The notes: generated from the letters alone by a model not told the origin. A DNA stretch of 64,000 nucleotides from Mesorhizobium sp. M2E.F.Ca.ET.219.01.1.1 (GCF_004016445.2 NZ_SADT02000001.1:2146181-2210180), one strand, 5' to 3'. Numbered from the stretch's first letter, positions 37,265 through 46,177 are shown. Made by a program: numbers and translations.

Positions 37265-38596
37265 ATGCAGAACCTGCTCCTCAGTTACTATGGCGACGAC
37301 CTCACCGGCTCGACTGACGTCATGGAGGCGCTGGAGCTCGGCGGCGTGCCGACTGTGCTTTTCATGCGCAAGCCGGATGCCGGCCTGCTGGCGCGCTTTG
37401 CGCATTGCCGTGCCGTCGGCCTTGCCGGCACCAGCCGCAGCGAGTCCCCGCAATGGATGGACACGCATCTCAAGGACGCGTTCACCTGGCTGAAGTCGCT
37501 TGAGGCCGAGATCTGCCACTACAAGGTCTGCTCGACCTTCGATTCCAGTCCCGTGATCGGCAGTATCGGGCGGGCGGCCGAGATCGGCCGCGCCGTGTTC
37601 GGGCAGGGCTGCGTGCCGCTGGTGGTCGGCGCGCCGCAGCTCAGGCGCTACACCGCCTTCGGCCATTTGTTCGCGGCCTATCAGGACCGCTACTACCGCA
37701 TCGACCGCCATCCAGTGATGAGCCGCCACCCGGCGACGCCGATGGACGAGTCCGACCTGCTTGTGCACCTGTCGCGCCAAACCGATCTCAAGTCGGATCT
37801 GCTCGACCTTGCAACGCTGCGGTCGCCCAACCGGGCCGCCGCCTTCGACAGGCTGGCTGCGGGCGCGGCGCTGCTGCTCGTCGACATCGACAGCCCCGAG
37901 AGCCAGGCGCTGGCCGGCAAGGAAATCTGGCGCGCTCGCAAGCCGGGCGGCTATTTCGTCGTCGGCTCGTCCGGCATCGAATACGCGCTGCTCGCCGAAT
38001 GGGCGCAGCCCGCAGCCCCAGGCGAGGGCGTCCGCTTCCCGCCGCCGGGCGCCGCCGACCGCATCGCCGTCGTTTCGGGGAGCTGCTCGCCGACTACGGA
38101 ACGGCAGATCAGGCACGCAATGGGCGACGGCTTCGACGGCATCGAGGTCGACCCGGTCGAGCTGGTGTCCGAACAGTCCGACCAGGCCATCGCGCGCGCG
38201 ACAGCAGCCGGCAAGGCCAGCCTCGAGGCCGGACGCAGCGTCATCCTCTACACGGCGCTTGGGCCAGCAGCCGATCGCGGCGCCGAGATCGACCGGCAGG
38301 AGGGCGCCCGCCAAAAGCTCGGACGCGGGCTCGGCGAGCTGCTGCGCGCCTTGACCGTGGAGCAAGCGTTGAAGCGTGTGATCATCGCCGGCGGCGATAC
38401 CTCCAGCCATGCGCTTGGCCAATTGGGCGTCGACGCGCTGACGGTGCGCATGCCGCTACCGGCGTCGCCGGGCTCGCCGCTCTGCGTCGCCCATTCCGGC
38501 ATCGCGGCGGTCGACGGGCTTGAGGTCGCGCTGAAGGGCGGGCAGGTCGGGACCGACCGCTATTTCTCCGCCATTCGCGACGGTCTCGGCGGTTGA
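37265..38596 (+). CDS. oiaK: 3-oxo-isoapionate kinase (OiaK), four-carbon acid kinase (DUF1537) family
   Basis: The 443-residue protein has the family's N-terminal substrate domain (LLSYYGDDLTGSTDVMEALE, HYKVCSTFDSSPVIGSIGRA) and C-terminal nucleotide domain (VVSGSCSPTTERQI, IIAGGDTSSHALGQLGVDAL). These kinases phosphorylate sugar acids such as threonate and erythronate; OiaK phosphorylates 3-oxo-isoapionate at C4. Placement 2 bases after the RuBisCO-like gene supports this. The stop codon at 38594-38596 lies inside the TTGACA of the next promoter, so the riboswitch unit abuts it directly. Confidence 0.85.
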   Translation: MQNLLLSYYGDDLTGSTDVMEALELGGVPTVLFMRKPDAGLLARFAHCRAVGLAGTSRSESPQWMDTHLKDAFTWLKSLEAEICHYKVCSTFDSSPVIGSIGRAAEIGRAVFGQGCVPLVVGAPQLRRYTAFGHLFAAYQDRYYRIDRHPVMSRHPATPMDESDLLVHLSRQTDLKSDLLDLATLRSPNRAAAFDRLAAGAALLLVDIDSPESQALAGKEIWRARKPGGYFVVGSSGIEYALLAEWAQPAAPGEGVRFPPPGAADRIAVVSGSCSPTTERQIRHAMGDGFDGIEVDPVELVSEQSDQAIARATAAGKASLEAGRSVILYTALGPAADRGAEIDRQEGARQKLGRGLGELLRALTVEQALKRVIIAGGDTSSHALGQLGVDALTVRMPLPASPGSPLCVAHSGIAAVDGLEVALKGGQVGTDRYFSAIRDGLGG

Positions 38597-38626
38597 CAGG
38601 CAGGCTCCGCGCTTCCATACCAGCGG
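38593..38626 (+). promoter_or_regulatory. Promoter of the ribH2 transcript, overlapping an operator-like ATACCAGC
   Basis: TTGACA at 38593-38598 and CATACC at 38616-38621 are 17 bases apart, just upstream of the FMN riboswitch. The -35 contains the oiaK stop codon. ATACCAGC at 38617-38624 repeats the core of the apiose operator site found at 21987 (reverse strand), so apiose-regulator input is possible but unproven. Confidence 0.55.
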
Positions 38627-38633
38627 CGTCAAT

Positions 38634-39336
<703 letters not shown>

Positions 39337-39338
39337 AG

Positions 39339-39363
39339 CGTTTCACACTTTTCCTGGAATTGC
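39339..39363 (-). repeat. Half of a palindromic intergenic repeat, inverted copy of 41068-41092
   Basis: Starting 2 bases after the ribH2 stop, this 25-base sequence matches the reverse complement of 41068-41092 with one mismatch. The two copies flank the dhaK-dhaL pair in opposite orientation. Confidence 0.85.
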
Positions 39364-39410
39364 TCTAACAGCCTGTAGTATCTCGAAAATACTGAAATCG
39401 GGAGGATGCC

Positions 39411-40418
39411 GTGCAGACCAAGAAGATAATCAACGACGGCAACCGCGCCGTTGACGAGATGCTGGAAGGGATCCTCGCGGCGCATCCCGCTCACCTCAGG
39501 AGCGTTGACGGCAGCCCGCGCTCTATCATCGCCCGCGACGGTCCGAGATCCGGCAAGGTCGGGCTCGTCATCGGCGGCGGCTCCGGCCACGAGCCGACCT
39601 TTCTCGGCTTCGTCGGCAAGGGGCTGGCGGACGCAGCCGCCATCGGCAACGTCTTTGCCTCGCCGCCACCCGATCCGATCCTGGAATGCGCCAAGGCGGC
39701 GAGCGGCGGTGCCGGGGTGCTGTTCATGTACGGCAACTACGCCGGCGACGTGATGAACTTCGACATGGCAGCCGAGATGGCGGCGATGGACGACATCGAG
39801 GTGCGCACCGTGCTGACTACCGACGATGTCGCTTCGGCGCCGCGCGACCAGCGGGGAAAACGCCGCGGCGTCGCCGGCAATTTCTTCATCTTCAAGGCCG
39901 CGGGCGCGGCCTGCGACCGCATGCTTTCATTTGACGAGGTCGAGCGCATCGCCCGCAAGGCCAACGACCACACCTTCACCATGGGTGTCGCCTTGTCGCC
40001 TTGTTCGCTGCCGCAGACGCGGCGGCCGAATTTCGAGATCGGCGCCGACGAGATGGAGGTCGGCATGGGCATCCACGGCGAGCCCGGCATCGCGCGCGGC
40101 GCGCTCAAGAGCGCCGATGCTATCACCGACGAGATGCTGGATAGGATTCTCCCCGAAATGGCGCCGTCACGCGGCGACAATGTAGCAGTGCTCGTCAATT
40201 CGCTCGGTTCGACGCCACTGATGGAACTCTACATCATGAACCGTCGGCTCAAGCAGAGGCTCGACGATATCGGTGTCTCGGTGCACGCGACCTGGGTCGG
40301 CAATTACTGCACCTCACTGGAGATGGCCGGCGCCTCCCTAACCTTGGAGCATCTCGACGGGGAGTTGCAGACGATGCTCGACCATCCTTGCGACTGCGCG
40401 ATGTTCAGGGCCGGCTGA
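39411..40418 (+). CDS. dhaK: DhaK-type kinase subunit, candidate L-erythrulose kinase subunit (LerK-like)
   Basis: The 335-residue protein has the DhaK fold: GGGSGHEPTFLGFVGKGLAD near residue 60 and the substrate-binding His in MGIHGEPGIARG, which forms a hemiaminal with the ketone substrate in characterised relatives. GTG at 39411 is preceded by GGGAGGA. It makes a two-subunit kinase with the DhaL homologue 10 bases downstream. No DhaM phosphotransferase subunit is seen nearby, so ATP is the likely donor. Context with tetrulose-phosphate isomerases suggests L-erythrulose rather than dihydroxyacetone, as for LerK, but dihydroxyacetone remains possible. Confidence 0.8.
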   Translation: MQTKKIINDGNRAVDEMLEGILAAHPAHLRSVDGSPRSIIARDGPRSGKVGLVIGGGSGHEPTFLGFVGKGLADAAAIGNVFASPPPDPILECAKAASGGAGVLFMYGNYAGDVMNFDMAAEMAAMDDIEVRTVLTTDDVASAPRDQRGKRRGVAGNFFIFKAAGAACDRMLSFDEVERIARKANDHTFTMGVALSPCSLPQTRRPNFEIGADEMEVGMGIHGEPGIARGALKSADAITDEMLDRILPEMAPSRGDNVAVLVNSLGSTPLMELYIMNRRLKQRLDDIGVSVHATWVGNYCTSLEMAGASLTLEHLDGELQTMLDHPCDCAMFRAG

Positions 40419-40428
40419 GGAGTTTGCC

Positions 40429-41088
40429 ATGACCTCGATCGGGTCGCCTGAACTGAGCAAGATGTTCGACGCCATCGCCGCCGCGATCGCGGCGGACAAG
40501 GACCGGCTCTGTCAACTCGACGGCGTGATCGGCGATGCCGATCACGGCATCGCCATGGAGCTCGGCTTCAACGCAGCGCGCGACGCGGTTGCCGGCCTCG
40601 ATCTCGCCGCGACCGACCCGACAGCTCTGCTCAACACGGCGGCGAAATCATTCCTCAATGCGGTCGGCGCGTCGTCCGGGCCGCTCTACGCAACTGCCTT
40701 CATGCGCGGCGCCGCCGCCGTCAAGGGCAAGACGAAGCTCGGCGCCGACGATGCCATCGCCATGTTCCAGGCGATGGCGCAGGGCATCAAGGATCGCGGC
40801 AAGGCCGAGCTCGGCGAAAAGACCATGGTCGATGCCTGGCAGCCAGCGGCCGAAGCCGCTGGTGCCGCGCGGGCTGCTGGCAAGAGCCTCGCAGACAGTC
40901 TTGCCGTGGCACTTGCCGCCGCCGAGGGCGGCGCCGAAGCCACCAAGGACATGATCGCCGCCAAGGGCCGTTCCTCACGCCTCGGCGAGCGGTCGCTTGG
41001 CCATGTCGATCCAGGCGCGGCCTCGGCCGTCACGGTCATCGGCGCAATGGCGCAGAGCTTAAACAGCGCAATTCCAGGAAAAGTGTGA
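40429..41088 (+). CDS. dhaL: DhaL-type nucleotide-binding kinase subunit (LerK-like)
   Basis: The 219-residue all-helical protein has the DhaL nucleotide/metal motif GVIGDADHGIAMELGF, with the Asp residues that bind Mg-nucleotide, and the phosphate loop GASSGPLYATAFMRGA. SSRLGERSLGHVDPGAAS near the end is the usual lid region. It would phosphorylate the ketone held by DhaK. GAGGAGTTTGCC precedes the ATG. Its last residues (IPGKV) and stop codon are encoded by the palindromic repeat at 41068, implying that the repeat replaced the original 3' end. Confidence 0.85.
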   Translation: MTSIGSPELSKMFDAIAAAIAADKDRLCQLDGVIGDADHGIAMELGFNAARDAVAGLDLAATDPTALLNTAAKSFLNAVGASSGPLYATAFMRGAAAVKGKTKLGADDAIAMFQAMAQGIKDRGKAELGEKTMVDAWQPAAEAAGAARAAGKSLADSLAVALAAAEGGAEATKDMIAAKGRSSRLGERSLGHVDPGAASAVTVIGAMAQSLNSAIPGKV

Positions 41089-41111
41089 AGCGGTTTTCCG
41101 TCCGGACTTGC
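41068..41111 (+). repeat. Palindromic intergenic repeat overlapping the dhaL 3' end
   Basis: GCAATTCC at 41068 and GGACTTGC near 41111 are imperfect outer arms, with AGGAAAA/TTTTCC inside, forming a long hairpin that contains the dhaL stop codon. It may also serve as terminator between the convergent dhaL and rpiB genes. Confidence 0.75.
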
Positions 41112-41127
41112 GTCACAACAAGCAGCG

Positions 41128-41568
41128 TTAGCGCTTTGCCTCGTCGAGGCGGTTGATCGCCTGGACGTTGCCGGCCGATGGTCCCTTCTCGTCGAATTCG
41201 GAAGCGAGCCAGGTGTCGACGATCGCCTTGGCAAGCTCCGGCCCGATGACGCGGGCGCCCATGGTGATGATCTGAGCATTGTTGGATTTGGCAGCGCGTT
41301 CCGCTGAATAGGTGTCGTGGGTGAGTGCCGCACGGATGCCCGGCACCTTGTTGGCCGAGATCGAGACGCCGATGCCGGTGCCGCAGAACAGGATGCCGCG
41401 GTCGTTCTTGCCGTCGACGATCGTCTGGGCGAGGTTCTGCGAGAGGTCGGCGTAGTAGCCCGCCTGGCTGAGATCGCTGACGGTAAGACCGGGCCTGGTG
41501 GCGAGGTGCGCCGCGATCACGTCGAGCAGCGGCTTGCCGGCGACGTCGGCTCCGAGGGCTATCTTCAT
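41128..41568 (-). CDS. eryI: RpiB-family isomerase, D-erythrulose 4-phosphate isomerase (EryI/DerI)-like
   Basis: The 146-residue protein is a LacAB/RpiB-fold isomerase: the substrate and catalytic segment [20 protein letters not shown] with the conserved Cys, and [23 protein letters not shown] 41568 follows AAGGACAAG. Together with the TIM-like gene directly upstream it matches the EryH-EryI pair of Brucella and LerI-DerI of polyol pathways, converting D-erythrulose 4-phosphate to D-erythrose 4-phosphate, an entry point to the pentose phosphate pathway. A true ribose 5-phosphate isomerase B role is less likely in this context. Confidence 0.85.
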   Translation of the reverse strand: MKIALGADVAGKPLLDVIAAHLATRPGLTVSDLSQAGYYADLSQNLAQTIVDGKNDRGILFCGTGIGVSISANKVPGIRAALTHDTYSAERAAKSNNAQIITMGARVIGPELAKAIVDTWLASEFDEKGPSAGNVQAINRLDEAKR

Positions 41569-41611
41569 GGTTCTTGTCCTTCCTTTGACTGAAATGTGCT
41601 TTCGATCGGAT

Positions 41612-42370
41612 TCAGATCGCTGCCGAGGCGCGCCGCAGGATGTCGATGTAGCCTTCGGCCTGCCAGGCGGAGCGGCCGACGAACAGGCCATCGATATTGG
41701 GCTGGCCGATCAGTTCAGCGGCGTTCTGCGGATTGACGCTGCCGCCATAAAGCACCGGCGGCGTTGCGAGCAGCAGGGCAGTGGCCACCCTCTTGATCAG
41801 CGCCTGCTGCTTGTCGGCATAGTCGGAACTGGCTGGGATGCCCTTGTCGCCGATCGCCCAGACCGGCTCATACGCGAACAGAATCCTGGCTAACTTTGCT
41901 TCTCCCTCCAGGAACTGCAGCGCGCCTTCGACCTGCGCCGTCAGTACCGCATCTGCCCTGCCACTCTCGCGCTCGGACAGCGTCTCGCCGACGCAGATCA
42001 GCGGCACCAACCCGTGCTTCACCGCCGCCGCCGTCTTCAGGCCGACCGCGTGGTCGCTCTCGCCGAAATGCTCGCGCCTTTCGCTGTGGCCGAGCTCGAC
42101 CATATCGAGCCCGCAATCCTTGAGCATAGGCGGCGAGATCTCGCCGGTCCAGGCGCCGTTGTTGGCCCAATGCATGTTCTGCGCGCCGACCTTGATGTGC
42201 GTTGACGACAGCGCCTTCTTGACTTCGCGCACCGCCGTGAAAGGCGGGACGACGAAGGGCTGGATGCGCTTGTCGAAGCCAGGAGTGAACGCGGCGATCG
42301 CTTCGGCGAAAGCGAGGGCTTCAGCAAGCGTCTTGTTCATTTTCCAGCTTGTTCCGACCCAGTACGTCAC
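41612..42370 (-). CDS. eryH: Triosephosphate isomerase-like enzyme, L-erythrulose 1-phosphate isomerase (EryH/LerI)-like
   Basis: The 252-residue TIM has the catalytic Lys in GTSWKMNKT, His in [14 protein letters not shown], Glu in [10 protein letters not shown] (the AYEPVWAIG signature) and the phosphate loop [15 protein letters not shown]. Second TIM copies beside rpiB and a DeoR regulator are the hallmark of EryH/LerI, which isomerises L-erythrulose 1-phosphate to D-erythrulose 4-phosphate. I chose the GTG at 42370, 8 bases after AGGAG; a TTG at 42391 overlapping the deoR stop is possible. A housekeeping TPI should exist elsewhere. Confidence 0.85.
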   Translation of the reverse strand: MTYWVGTSWKMNKTLAEALAFAEAIAAFTPGFDKRIQPFVVPPFTAVREVKKALSSTHIKVGAQNMHWANNGAWTGEISPPMLKDCGLDMVELGHSERREHFGESDHAVGLKTAAAVKHGLVPLICVGETLSERESGRADAVLTAQVEGALQFLEGEAKLARILFAYEPVWAIGDKGIPASSDYADKQQALIKRVATALLLATPPVLYGGSVNPQNAAELIGQPNIDGLFVGRSAWQAEGYIDILRRASAAI

Positions 42371-42387
42371 GCCTGCGCTCCTGATGT

Positions 42388-43158
42388 TCAACCTCTGTTG
42401 TCGACAACCGTCAGCGAAATCCCCGCGGCTTCCAGTTCTTCGCGCGCGGGCGGCTCCAGCTCGCCGCCGGTGAAGACGATGTTGAACGCCTTGAGGTCGG
42501 TGAGGAAGTGCAATGCCGTGCGGCCGAATTTGCCATGATCGACCAGCAGGTATTTGCGCGCCGCGGCCGCCATCATCAGCCTCTTGGTCTGCACGACCTC
42601 CTGGTCCTGGTGAAATGCCGCAGCGCCGTAGATGGCCGACGACGAGAGAAAGGCGACATCGGCGCGAAGCGACCGTAGCGTCTCCTCTGCGATGAGGCCG
42701 AAGAAACCGTGGAATTTCTTGCTGTACTGGCCGCCAAGCGCGATCAAGGTGATGCCGCTGAGCCCTGACAGCTCCTGTATGACGGCGAGGTTATTGGTGA
42801 TCACGGTCAGCGGGCGCAACTCGGCCAAATGCGCGGCTATGCCACCGGCCGTCGAGCCATCATCGATGATGACGGTCTGGCCGGGCTCGATCATCGCCAC
42901 GGCCGCCACTGCCAGGCGGCGCTTCTCGTCGCCCGCCTGTTTTTGGCGGTAGCGGAAATCGCTCTCGAACAGGCCGCTCGACTGGATCGTGGCGCCGCCA
43001 CGCAGCTTGCGCAGAAAGCCGCTTTCCTCGAGTTCGTCGAGGTCGCGATGCACGGTCATTTTAGAGACGGCGAAACGCGAAGCGAGATCGTCGACGGAAG
43101 CCGTGCCGGCCTCCATCAGGAAATCCATGATGCCTTGTCGGCGGTTGTCGCTTTTCAT
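42388..43158 (-). CDS. DeoR-family regulator of the tetrulose-phosphate isomerase operon (EryR-like)
   Basis: The 256-residue protein has an N-terminal DeoR helix-turn-helix (SVDDLASRFAVSKMTVHRDL, then LRKLRGGA) and the sugar-phosphate-binding DeoRC domain (IIDDGSTAGGIAAHL, LTVITNNLAVIQEL). It is the first gene of the operon with eryH- and eryI-like genes, arranged as for EryR in rhizobial erythritol loci. The cluster of TGTGATA-type repeats immediately upstream (43186-43262) is its probable operator, so it likely represses its own operon until a tetrulose phosphate accumulates. Confidence 0.85.
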   Translation of the reverse strand: MKSDNRRQGIMDFLMEAGTASVDDLASRFAVSKMTVHRDLDELEESGFLRKLRGGATIQSSGLFESDFRYRQKQAGDEKRRLAVAAVAMIEPGQTVIIDDGSTAGGIAAHLAELRPLTVITNNLAVIQELSGLSGITLIALGGQYSKKFHGFFGLIAEETLRSLRADVAFLSSSAIYGAAAFHQDQEVVQTKRLMMAAAARKYLLVDHGKFGRTALHFLTDLKAFNIVFTGGELEPPAREELEAAGISLTVVDNRG

Positions 43159-43185
43159 TGCAGGCGCCTTCGAAACGCGTCGTCT

Positions 43186-43262
43186 ATATCACATCAATAT
43201 CCCATGAAGATATCAGTTTTTTTGTGATAATGTGATATTATTCGCAATATTTATGTGATTTT
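43186..43262 (-). promoter_or_regulatory. Cluster of TGTGATA-type sites, probable DeoR operator and promoter
   Basis: Sites are ATATCACA (43186-43193), TGTGATAA (43223-43230), TGTGATAT (43231-43238, directly adjacent tandem) and TGTGATTT (43255-43262), in an AT-rich stretch unlike its surroundings. Several spaced octamers in direct and inverted orientation are typical of DeoR-family operators. Confidence 0.7.
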
Positions 43263-43357
43263 CGTGGTCGGCAATGAGCGTAAGGCAACGCAGCCCGCTG
43301 GAGAAGGTTTCGAAAAAGATGAGCGGAACCTAATATACAGCTCATGCTTATGGAAAA

Positions 43358-43744
43358 ATGAGCACACGGGGAGCCAATTTTCTCGAGCGTTGGATGGCTG
43401 AGCATCTGCCCGAAGTGGTCACGGATGACCCTGCCACGATAAGCGATCTGACTGACCAAGCTATGGAAGCTGCGGACCGGGAGGGCATTGAGGTCAGCGA
43501 GATCTATGAGGAAGTCGGCAGCGTGTTCGAGGTTATCGCCCACGCGATGCAGCACCGCGGTGGCAGTTTGCCCGAGACTGATCTCACCGAACTCGACCTA
43601 CTCGCCGGGAGACTCTCGCGAGAAGCGAATCTCACGGAAGCACAGGCTCACGATTTGATCGAGCGCTTCGGCACGGATTGGGAAAAGCTCCTCAACGAAG
43701 CTTATTTCCTGAAAGAGCTTGAAGCCGGCAGGCGTCAGGAATAA
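43358..43744 (+). CDS. Small rhizobial protein with DUF768-like N-terminus and DUF3606-like C-terminus
   Basis: The 128-residue acidic protein starts MSTRGANFLERWMAEHLP, like the Mesorhizobium-enriched DUF768 proteins as I remember them. Its end (LSREANLTEAQAHDLIERFG) resembles the helix pair of DUF3606. No signal peptide or membrane segment is seen. Function unknown. The ribosome-binding site is weak. It marks the start of the accessory region. Confidence 0.6.
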   Translation: MSTRGANFLERWMAEHLPEVVTDDPATISDLTDQAMEAADREGIEVSEIYEEVGSVFEVIAHAMQHRGGSLPETDLTELDLLAGRLSREANLTEAQAHDLIERFGTDWEKLLNEAYFLKELEAGRRQE

Positions 43745-43787
43745 ATCCCTCATCGGTGCGGCGACCCCATTTACGAGGATCGCCACG

Positions 43788-44069
43788 ATGTCAAACAAGT
43801 ATCCCTTTTCGGAAGGCACGCTCGGCGACAAGCTTGCGGCCGGCACGGGCTTGTCAGTCCACTGCTTCGGCTGCCAGCGTCGCGCCGTCCTCGATGTCGC
43901 CGAGCTGGCCAAGCGGTTCGGGCGGGATCAGCCTTGCCTTCATTGGGATCTGCTGGAGATCATCTATTGCAGCGAATGCCGCGCCGCCGGCCGTGACGAT
44001 CGAAATCTCCAATTCACCAACCATGCCGTAACGCCGGAGCAGCGGAAGGGCTGGACGGCTTGCCCGTAA
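43788..44069 (+). CDS. Small zinc-ribbon-like protein (two CxxC pairs)
   Basis: The 93-residue protein has CFGCQRR (residues 26-32) and YCSECRAAG (about 61-69), two CxxC pairs that could bind one zinc ion, and ends in PEQRKGWTACP. GAGGATCGCC precedes the ATG. Decayed copies of its last 12 codons occur at 45661 and 52560, so it belongs to a local multi-copy family. Function unknown; structural zinc or nucleic-acid contact is possible. Confidence 0.65.
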   Translation: MSNKYPFSEGTLGDKLAAGTGLSVHCFGCQRRAVLDVAELAKRFGRDQPCLHWDLLEIIYCSECRAAGRDDRNLQFTNHAVTPEQRKGWTACP

Positions 44070-44248
44070 GCGGCCCGACAGTTCCGCGCCACGCTCCATT
44101 CCATCGTGACCTGGGGCAGCCGCGTGCAAATCTCAAACTGAGGCTCTACCCGGCATTCATAAGGACTCGCGAAATTAATCGCGTAGGGATATAATCCTCT
44201 CCGTTCGCGGGGAATTGTCTTCGCCCCCGCCAATGTGTGAGAGGAATC

Positions 44249-44427
44249 ATGGCGAATTCAAAATCCCTATCGGCATTGGATGTCGAAATCATCAAATCTG
44301 CGTTTCACAAAGAGGCCAGGGCCTGCCCGAGAGCCAATGGCGAGAACTCGCCGCGCACCTGATCCAGACCTTTACCGGCTTGTCAGCTGTCGATCCGCAG
44401 TTGGTGGAGTGGATTATACGGAAGTAA
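44249..44427 (+). pseudogene. Small helical protein gene with internal frameshift
   Basis: The start (MANSKSLSALDVEIIKSAFH, ATG 44249 with GAGAGGAA) and the end (ESQWRELAAHLIQTFTG ... VEWIIRK) are in different frames, with the switch near 44313-44330. Joined, they give a protein of about 60 residues like the one at 46889. A TATAAT at 44190-44195 may be its -10 element. Sequencing error is the alternative. Confidence 0.6.
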
Positions 44428-44432
44428 GTCTC

Positions 44433-44657
44433 ATGCCTCGCCGCGAAACTCTCGTGCAGATGGCAGAGCGCCACGTCCGGGAAGGCGAGGCAATAATCGC
44501 CCGCCAGCGCGCTCTCATCAAAACGCTTGCACGGGATGGTCATCCGACAGACGAAGCCGAAGAATTCCTACGCAAGTTCATCGAAACGCGAGCGGAGCAC
44601 GTCGCCCGGTTGGAGCGGCTGATAGGTCAGGCTGATTCGAAATCGCCCCAGCGCTGA
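44433..44657 (+). CDS. Small coiled-coil hypothetical protein
   Basis: The 74-residue protein is charged and probably a helical hairpin (MAERHVREGEAIIARQRALI, then FIETRAEHVARLERLIG). No cysteine, signal or membrane segment. It begins 5 bases after the stop of the frameshifted gene. I recognise no named family; similar short rhizobial proteins are common. Function unknown. Confidence 0.55.
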   Translation: MPRRETLVQMAERHVREGEAIIARQRALIKTLARDGHPTDEAEEFLRKFIETRAEHVARLERLIGQADSKSPQR

Positions 44658-44809
44658 CCGGGGACCGGCGCCAGGTCTAGTACTGGCGCGCCTAGCTGTA
44701 CCAATATGAAACAAGTCTAGATCAACAAATTTCGCCGATCGCGGTTTCGGGAACAAAGACTGAATTAGTCCGTTCTAAAATATCTGCAATATTTCTAATG
44801 GAGGATGTT

Positions 44810-45037
44810 ATGTCGGACGGACCTACAGTGGTAAACTCGGGCGGTGGCGGCGCAGCAGTTGCAATTGTCCTTGCAATCTTAGCCATCGTCGGGCTGCTGT
44901 TCTTCACGGGCGTCATTAACGTCAACGGCAATGGCGGCACCAAGGAGGTCAGCGTCTCCGTAAACGCGCCGAAGGTGGAAGCCCCTTCCGTCGCCAAGCC
45001 TGCGGCACCAGCGCCCAAGTCCGCGACCGGCGGTTAG
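44810..45037 (+). CDS. Small single-pass membrane protein
   Basis: The 75-residue protein has a glycine-rich start, one hydrophobic segment (AAVAIVLAILAIVGLLFFTG, residues 13-32) and an Ala/Pro/Lys-rich tail likely exposed outside the membrane. GGAGG lies 5 bases before the ATG and a strong terminator follows, so it looks like a self-contained expressed gene. Family and function unknown. Confidence 0.65.
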   Translation: MSDGPTVVNSGGGGAAVAIVLAILAIVGLLFFTGVINVNGNGGTKEVSVSVNAPKVEAPSVAKPAAPAPKSATGG

Positions 45038-45062
45038 AGCTGCAACGGCTTATTGGCGCCAG

Positions 45063-45095
45063 GCCCGCTTCCTTAAACGGAGGCGGGCTCTTCTA
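45063..45095 (+). terminator. Rho-independent terminator after the small membrane protein
   Basis: Arms 45063-45072 and 45079-45088 form a 10-bp stem with one wobble pair and a 6-base loop, followed by T-rich TCTTCTATTCTATT. Confidence 0.85.
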
Positions 45096-45127
45096 TTCTA
45101 TTGGCAGGATGGGCCCGCTGCGGCCGG

Positions 45128-45375
45128 TTAAGTCCCTGATGAGGTAATGCGCAGCCGCACTCCCCTATCAGGTCTTATCGTCTCTCCAAGGAATTCCGTG
45201 CCGCCGGCCCAGAGCTTGTCGAAGCGCCAGCAACCGTGCTCGGGCGCGGATCGGCTGTAGCCCCGCTTTCTATATTTCTCACTGCCATTCCGGAAATCTC
45301 TGCCGCCTGCGCGAGTTCGTTTTGCGTCCATCCAAGCATTGTACGGGGGGTGCGGATTTGTTGCCTGGTGATCAA
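45128..45375 (-). pseudogene. XRE-family helix-turn-helix regulator, frameshifted
   Basis: From a TTG start at 45375 (GGAGG upstream) the frame encodes an XRE helix-turn-helix: RQQIRTPRTMLGWTQNELAQ followed by AAEISGMAVRNIESG. After about 45230 the conserved end of this short family (AGGTEFLGE, GVRLR) continues in another frame to 45128. A frameshift has split a regulator of about 75-80 residues. A truncated product with the DNA-binding half might still be made. Confidence 0.7.
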
Positions 45376-45660
45376 AAAAGTTATCCTCCTGGGTCTGCCA
45401 CCGGACCCATGCCTATCGTCGCGAAAACCTCCGTCGTACAAACGAAGGATCGCTGCCTTACGGATTCATAGGTCCGCCTTGCCACCGGTCGCTCAAACTG
45501 GTCGGGCGCTCCCGTCGCCGCTGGTTCATCCGCAGTCAGCGACGGGTGCCGGAACGATCGGCTGAAGAGGAAATGCCGATCTTCTCTCAGCAAACTAGCG
45601 CGATGTGCGGCTGACATCATCCTTCAAAGGGAGGAACGATGTTTGCTTGGAACCTCCAAG

Positions 45661-45715
45661 CACGCCTGACGCCGGAGTAGCGCAAGGGCTGGACACCTTG
45701 TTCATAAGTGGCCCG
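45661..45715 (+). pseudogene. Remnant of the zinc-ribbon gene 3' end
   Basis: The sequence repeats 44025-44083 (ACGCCGGAG..CGCAAGGGCTGGAC..) with scattered changes and an in-frame TAG: it reads TPE-stop-RKGWTPCS-stop. Only the last dozen codons remain. Confidence 0.7.
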
Positions 45716-45946
45716 ACGGGCCCGCGCTCTGTTGGTGTGCGTTGGGTTGAACCGCCGAGCCGCCCAGCCGACGCTGAGTACGAACGCGGACGCCGGCTAG
45801 CGAACAATACGCCCCGGCCGAAATAGTAGGCACGTATCCAAAAGGACGAACGTGGGAGTAGCCGACGGGCCTGTCTCATCTCGGGACCGAATTTGCTGGC
45901 ATAAGTCTTGCGTCAGCCGAATTGCTGGCAACGGGATCTTCTTCAC

Positions 45947-46177
45947 ATGCGATTGTCTACTCAGCCTGCGCGAAAGCCAAGATCATCACCGAAATGCATA
46001 TACTCAGCGCCGCTCCGGATCGACGATGTGCAAATCGACGAGAACGGCGATGTGACCGTCTCGATTATTGCTGACGACATCTACTCGAAGAATGCCCTAC
46101 AGCGCTACCAGATCACGCTGACTGAAGCCGAAATCGGCATTCTTTCCCGCGGCGCCGAACGGCGCTGGCGAGCATGA
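45947..46177 (+). CDS. Small hypothetical protein
   Basis: The 76-residue product has a plausible folded C-terminal part (LRIDDVQIDENGDVTVSIIA, then YQITLTEAEIGILSRGAERRW), acidic strands followed by a helix. The start is unsure: ATG 45947 is in frame but lacks a good ribosome-binding site, and an ATG at 45994 right before the conserved part is one base out of frame, hinting at a frameshift near the start. Function unknown. Confidence 0.45.
   Translation: MRLSTQPARKPRSSPKCIYSAPLRIDDVQIDENGDVTVSIIADDIYSKNALQRYQITLTEAEIGILSRGAERRWRA

Noticed and set aside
39339..41111. Insertion sequence around dhaKL
   Set aside because: No transposase is present; the inverted copies are part of a palindromic repeat of the dispersed type.
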